NCBI RefSeq assembly: GCF_005795905.1
Contig: NZ_VAWE01000001.1
Location: 6,065,001-6,129,000, forward strand
Direction: 5' to 3'
Source: Streptomyces marianii
GTDB taxonomy: Bacteria > Actinomycetota > Actinomycetes > Streptomycetales > Streptomycetaceae
Length of the DNA stretch: 64,000 nt
Shown here piece after piece: positions 60,116 through 64,000 of this stretch (the stretch's first letter is position 1; each line of letters starts with the position of its first letter). The position numbers were made by a program, and so were the translations under genes. The notes under the pieces were generated by a model. That model made no database searches, was not told the DNA's origin, and worked only from the letters and a program-made list of their open reading frames with translations.

Positions 60116-60896
60116 CCGCCCGCAGCAGGTCGCGGGCGTCGTCGGCGTGGCAGCGCACGGTGTGCACCTGGCGCGTCCTGCCCAGCAGCCCCACCGACTC
60201 GACGGGGTCCGACAGCGTGAGGGTGAGCGACGTCTGCGCACCGACGGGCAGGTTGAGCACGCCTTCCTCCTTCTTGTCGTGCGTGAACACCAGCTCGTAG
60301 GAGGCGGAGGCGATCCGCTCCAGCGGGATCCGCACATCCACGTGGGCGGCCTGGCGCAGCCGCAGTGTGTCCCCGGACAGCGTGTGCGGCCGGGTCACGG
60401 ACGCCGCGTGCAGACCGACGACGAAGAGGACGGTGTAGACGTCGAGGACGAGCACCACGGCGTGCAGCACCGGCCAGGGGCTGAGCAGGTACGCCATCCC
60501 GACGGCCTCGACGACGCAGACGAAACCGAAGCCGAAGAGGAGCGCGGCCTGGTCCCGGGCGTGCCCGAAGACCCGGTCGCCCGGCCCGACGCCGCTGCGC
60601 CGCCGGGCCGCCCAGAGCAGCAGGCTCCACATGAGCCGCAGCTCGTGCCCGGCCAGCCGGAGCACGGGCTCCGGCACCAGCTCCCGTACGGCCTCGCGCG
60701 GTGTCAGCCCCTCCCCACGCCACAGCCGGAGGAAGACGGCCGCCTCGGCCAGCAGCAGGAACAGGACGGCCGCCTCGGCGGCGGCCAGTACCGGCGCGGG
60801 CGGCCGGAGCCCCGCCATCAGGCAGACCAGGAGCACCAGTTCACCGGGCAGGACGAGATAGGCGACGCCTCTGAGCAGCCGCTTCACGCGCGTCAC
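60066..60896 (-). CDS. Integral membrane protein, unknown function
   Basis: A 276-residue membrane protein with four or five hydrophobic segments (GVAYLVLPGELVLLVCLMAG, VLAAAEAAVLFLLLAEAAVFL, AALLFGFGFVCVVEAVGMAYLL, VLHAVVLVLDVYTVLFVVGL). It ends in a soluble ~90-residue domain beginning RPHTLSGDTLRLRQAAHVDVRIPLERIASASYE, which is PH-like in character. It overlaps the upstream MerR gene stop by four bases (ATGA), so the two are co-transcribed and it may be that regulator's target. It also overlaps the RNB gene tail to tail by 50 bases. Confidence 0.82.
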   Translation of the reverse strand: MTRVKRLLRGVAYLVLPGELVLLVCLMAGLRPPAPVLAAAEAAVLFLLLAEAAVFLRLWRGEGLTPREAVRELVPEPVLRLAGHELRLMWSLLLWAARRRSGVGPGDRVFGHARDQAALLFGFGFVCVVEAVGMAYLLSPWPVLHAVVLVLDVYTVLFVVGLHAASVTRPHTLSGDTLRLRQAAHVDVRIPLERIASASYELVFTHDKKEEGVLNLPVGAQTSLTLTLSDPVESVGLLGRTRQVHTVRCHADDARDLLRAVTRARTALAPPPGRPA

Positions 60897-61681
60897 CGGG
60901 CCCGCTCCGCGACCAGGCGCAGCGCGCGGCGCACGGCCTCGGCCTGGGCCGGGGGGAACTCGGCGAAGAAGGCGTCCATGAACGTGCTCCCGCCCTCTCC
61001 CGCCGGTGTGCCTTTCTCCCCGAGCCCGTCCGCGACCTCGTCGGGCATGCAGTCGGCCAGCGCCCGGGCCGCTTCCTCGACCCGAGGATCGCCGGTGTCG
61101 GCGTCTGCGAGCGCGTCGAGCAGCCCGTACACCTCGTACGCGCGCTCCACCGCGCCCGGAGCCTCGGTCATCCGCCGCATCGCGCCGAGCAGCCGGTCGC
61201 GCTCCCCGGCCGGGACGACCGTGTCCAGCAGGGCGAGCACCTCGCGGTCCTTCGCCGCCGTCGCGGACTCGGGCCGCCCGGCGGTCTCCGCGGCGAGACT
61301 GCCGAACAGCGCCGCCAGCTCCGGCGACACCGGACCCTCGGCGGGCAGCCGCCCGGAGCGCGCCTGCTCCAGCACCGCACCCAACCGTTCGCGCCGTTCG
61401 GAGAGCAGTCCCTGCTGCCGGGCGAGATCGTCGTCCAGCTCCTCCAGGACCTCCACGAGCTCCCGTCCCGCGTCGTCGGCGAGCACGTCCCTGACCTCGT
61501 CGAGGCCGAGCCCGAGCTCCGTCAGCCGCCGGATGCGGGCGAGCAGCACGGCGTCGCGCACCGAGTAGTCCCGGTAGCCGTTGGCCCGGCGGGTGGGCTC
61601 GGGCAGCAGGCCCTGATGGTGGTAGTGCCGCACGGCACGCGGGGTGACCCCGACGAGTGCGGCGATCTCTCCGATCCGCAT
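60893..61681 (-). CDS. MerR-family transcriptional regulator
   Basis: A 262-residue regulator. The N-terminal winged helix is MRIGEIAALVGVTPRAVRHYHHQGLLPEPTRRANGYRDYSVRDAVLLARIRRLTELGLGLDEVRDVL, the standard MerR DNA-binding module (residues 1-70). A coiled-coil dimerisation helix and a long C-terminal domain with many Glu/Ala residues follow. No metal-binding cysteine set is visible, so it is likelier a small-molecule or stress sensor than a metal regulator. It is coupled to the membrane-protein gene. Confidence 0.92.
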   Translation of the reverse strand: MRIGEIAALVGVTPRAVRHYHHQGLLPEPTRRANGYRDYSVRDAVLLARIRRLTELGLGLDEVRDVLADDAGRELVEVLEELDDDLARQQGLLSERRERLGAVLEQARSGRLPAEGPVSPELAALFGSLAAETAGRPESATAAKDREVLALLDTVVPAGERDRLLGAMRRMTEAPGAVERAYEVYGLLDALADADTGDPRVEEAARALADCMPDEVADGLGEKGTPAGEGGSTFMDAFFAEFPPAQAEAVRRALRLVAERAR

Positions 61682-61874
61682 GGCCTCAGTAGAAACCCTG
61701 ACGCTGCGGCAAGGTCAAGCGGGGACGAGCAGGTCGGCGGGACCGGCAGGCAGGCCGGCGGGGCGGCGGGCCGGCGGGGTCCGGGAGAGCGGGCTCGGCG
61801 GTGGCGCCTGTCCCGGCGGGCGGCGGGGACGGGTGGCCCCGGGACCCGGACGTGCCGGGTAGCATGGTCGTCAC

Positions 61875-62293
61875 GGCAGACGAGCCGGGCGGACGGCCGC
61901 GTGAGGACCCTCAGGGCCTCCCGAGGAACGTCCGGGCTCCACAGGGCAAGGTGGTGGGTAACGCCCACCCGGGGTGACCCGCGGGACAGTGCCACAGAGA
62001 ACAGACCGCCGGGGACCTAGGTCCCCGGTAAGGGTGAAACGGTGGTGTAAGAGACCACCAGCGCCTGAGGTGACTCAGGCGGCTCGGTAAACCCCACCCG
62101 GAGCAAGGTCAAGAGGGGCCGCCGCCCGAAAGGGACGGTGGCCCTGCGCGGACGACCGAGGGCTGCCCGCCCGAGTCCGCGGGTAGACCGCACGAGGCCG
62201 GTGGCAACACCGGTCCTAGATGGATGGCCGTCTCCCCGGCGACCGCGAGGTCACCGGGCGACAGAACCCGGCGTACAGCCCGACTCGTCTGCC
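61875..62293 (+). ncRNA. rnpB: RNase P RNA, type A
   Basis: The catalytic RNA of RNase P, which matures tRNA 5' ends. The P1 helix is GGCAGACGAG (61875) pairing with CTCGTCTGCC (ending 62293). Conserved blocks in order are CGAGGAACGTCCGGGCTCC, ACAGAGAACAGACCGCC, GGTAAGGGTGAAACGGTGG with GTAAGAGACCACCAGC, CGGTAAACCCCACCCGGAGC, AGATGGATGGCCG and ACAGAACCCGGCGTACAG. Length (about 419 bases) and order are normal for actinobacteria. A hairpin follows at 62314. Confidence 0.95.
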
Positions 62294-62313
62294 GCTACCT
62301 GGGGCTTTGCCTC

Positions 62314-62349
62314 GGAAAGGGCCTCTGACCTGCGTCGGAGGTCCTTTCC
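62314..62349 (+). terminator. rnpB terminator hairpin
   Basis: GGAAAGGGCCTCTGAC pairs with GTCGGAGGTCCTTTCC (one or two mismatches) around CTGC, 21 bases after the RNase P RNA, followed by a short T-rich stretch (GGTCTTTC). Confidence 0.85.
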
Positions 62350-62594
62350 GGTCTTTCAAGGGCTTGCCACGTTAGGCCGCGAAAAGTCCCTCGGAAGTCT
62401 CTCGGACAGAGCTGAAAGTCCCTGAAAAGTCCCAGGAGCGGAGGGGCTGTCGACGCCTCTGAGCTGGTTCGGATCGATGGGGGCGCGACGCTGCTGCACA
62501 ACCCCCGAGTTTTGGAACTGCCGCGACGTGGGGGGCGTCGTGGTGGTTCGTCCCTCCGCGTTTTGCGTGTCGGTGTGCAACCGATGGTGATCGT

Positions 62595-63542
62595 TTACGC
62601 CTGGGGTGCGGTCTTCTGCTTGAGGCGTTCGTAGGGAGTCTGGCCGCCGAGGCCGCCGTGTGGGCGATGGTAGTTGTAGTAGTCCTCCCACTCGCGCAGC
62701 TTGTCGTTGAAGACCTCGGCGTCGTCGATGATGACGCCCTCCAGGAGCCGGTAGAACTCCTCGCCGTCGATCCGGTGCGAGCGTTCGACCTTCCCGTTCA
62801 GCCGCGGTGTGCGGGGCTTGATGTAGGCGTGGCCGATGCCTTTGTCGAGCACGTGGAAGTGGAAGGCGGACTGGAACTCAGCTCCATTGTCCGTCTGGAT
62901 CACCTCCACCTGGAACGGCAGCCTCTGCAGGACGTAGTCGACGAACTGGATGGCGGTGGCCTGGTTGAGCGTCGGGTAGATCTTCAGGACTCGCAGTCGG
63001 GTGCAGTCGTCGATCGCCGTGAACTGGTAGTACTTGTTGCGGCCGCCTCGCCGGCCTTGAGGCATGGAGGCGAGAGGTTCGATGAACTACACGTCGATCT
63101 GCACCCGGTGGCCGGGCAGTTGCTTCTCGTACCGCTTCCATCGGCGGTCGTGGCGCTTGTACCGCTGAGAGGCCGGCAGGCGGCCCATGTCCAGGCGCTT
63201 GAGGATCCGCCACACACCCGACTTGCTGATCGTGACGTCGTGGTACCGCTTGAGGTACATCGCGATCTTCTCGGGCCCGAAGTGGTAGTTCTGCCGGAGG
63301 TAGATGATCTTCCCGACCACCTCCACATGCGTGGCGTTCGGGCTGTGCTTGGGGGCCTTGGACCGAGTGCGCAGCCCCTCGATGCCCTCGGCCTGGTAGC
63401 GGCGGTACCAGATGTAGTACGCCTGCCGGCTGATGCCGAAGTACCGGCAACTCATGGCGACGTTGCCGGTGACCTCTTCAACATGACGTATGACGGCCAG
63501 GCGCCGCTTGGCCTCACGATCGAGCGGGGGTGTCTTCGACAT
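62595..63542 (-). pseudogene. IS481-type transposase with an internal stop codon
   Basis: One frame from ATG 63542 to the stop at 62595 encodes an integrase-type transposase. The N-terminal HTH reads VTGNVAMSCRYFGISRQAYYIWYRRYQAEGIEGL, and the DDE core has QFTAIDDCTRLRVLKIY (Asp), VIQTDNGAEFQSAFHFH (Asp) and TPRLNGKVERSHRIDGEEF (Glu). A single in-frame TAG interrupts it between GHRVQIDV and FIEPLASMPQGRRGG, where relatives have Lys (VQIDVKFIEP). This is a simple AAG-to-TAG-type nonsense change, with no frameshift. Confidence 0.88.
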
Positions 63543-63948
63543 GTGGATCTCCGTAGTGATCAGAGACCCAGGTGTCAACGATGATCGGCAGTTTTAGACC
63601 GAGATTGCGGGTGCGTCGTTGGCGGCGGACGAGTTCACGACGGCCCCGGCGGCCTGGCGGGCTGATCACCGAGGCGAAGAGGCCGACGACTTCCCTCAGC
63701 AGCCACCGCCCGGGGGGCTGGACCACGGCCAGACCCAGCAGCCCGTATCCGAACGCCAGAGCCCCGACAAACAGCAGGGCAACCACACAGGCGTATGCCG
63801 ACGGGTGGCCAGGCCGGGTAAGCGATGACACCATCCGCTCAGGGCCGACGGATGAGCCCAGCCAGCGGGTCAATACCGGACTCCCGGCGCGGAGGACCGC
63901 GCGCCAAGCGCCTGCGCGAGGCCGGACTGCTCCCGGGCTGGCTCCCAT
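63514..63948 (-). CDS. Possible membrane-protein gene disrupted near its 3' end
   Basis: A minus-strand frame of up to 144 residues has one strong hydrophobic stretch (YACVVALLFVGALAFGYGLLGLAVV) followed by a basic region (SPPGRRGRRELVRRQRRTRNLGLKLPIIVDTW). The last ~20 codons run into the IS481-type element. It may be a host gene cut by that insertion, or the untranslated neighbourhood of another gene. The start is uncertain and no family is recognised. Confidence 0.3.
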   Translation of the reverse strand: MGASPGAVRPRAGAWRAVLRAGSPVLTRWLGSSVGPERMVSSLTRPGHPSAYACVVALLFVGALAFGYGLLGLAVVQPPGRWLLREVVGLFASVISPPGRRGRRELVRRQRRTRNLGLKLPIIVDTWVSDHYGDPHVEDTPARS

Positions 63949-64000
63949 GGTGTTGCCGCGGTCGGCCGGGACATGGCGGCCTCGAGCCGCTGTCGGATCC

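Overview
The window is high-GC actinobacterial DNA, almost certainly from a Streptomyces chromosome. The evidence is the strong G/C third-position bias, GTG and even CTG starts, the many four-base gene overlaps, the ECF cobalamin operon, the Nif3 / zinc-ribbon / RNase H-phosphatase cluster next to yaaA, and an actinobacterial type A RNase P RNA. No tRNA, rRNA or CRISPR array was seen.

Layout. 0.1-2.5 kb: a secreted YVTN beta-propeller and a secreted serine hydrolase. 2.8-5.5 kb: a divergent CYP125-like P450 and a FadA5-like thiolase. 5.7-9.8 kb: a nest of three insertion sequences at CTAG sites. 9.8-11 kb: a reductase-like protein and a secreted transglycosylase. 11.2-17.8 kb: a five-gene, fully overlapping operon behind a cobalamin riboswitch, with ECF S, A and T components plus two exported proteins, one of transcobalamin-like fold. 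18-23.2 kb: an MBL-fold hydrolase, an aldehyde dehydrogenase with ferredoxin, a TPR protein and a KstR-like repressor. 23.2-32.2 kb: a glycosyltransferase / methyltransferase / barrel-protein operon, an F420-dependent oxidoreductase, membrane proteins, an amidase lipoprotein and a methyltransferase. 32.4-43.2 kb: two Tn7-like transposons in tandem, riddled with later insertions. 43.2-51.7 kb: an Ltp-type thiolase, a decayed E3-type ribonuclease toxin with its immunity gene, an MFS exporter, a truncated response regulator, and a MaoC hydratase / Zn-alcohol dehydrogenase / SDR operon. 52.2-61.7 kb: housekeeping genes. 61.9-62.3 kb: rnpB. 62.6-64 kb: an IS481-type element with a nonsense mutation.

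The main biological theme is a scattered lipid or steroid side-chain oxidation regulon. The P450, thiolase, aldehyde dehydrogenase plus ferredoxin, F420 enzyme, Ltp thiolase, MaoC hydratase and SDR match the mycobacterial set Cyp125, FadA5, FdxD, Rv3520c, Ltp, Hsd4B and Hsd4A. A KstR-like TetR repressor is encoded among them. Six sites matching the KstR box (TNNAACNNGTTNNA, at most one mismatch) sit at these promoters. A second palindrome, CTGAC-N5-GTCAG, occurs at five of the same promoters and has no identified regulator.

The second theme is layered mobile DNA. The two Tn7-like elements are separated and flanked by the same five bases, GGCAC. They carry immunity-like cargo (SUKH, DUF4241) and TnsA/TnsB with a TnsC cut off at its Walker A motif. 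Inside them are an IS3, an IS5, an IS701-family element carrying a MazF-like toxin gene, and two small palindromic elements. Removing each small element restores the interrupted reading frame exactly.
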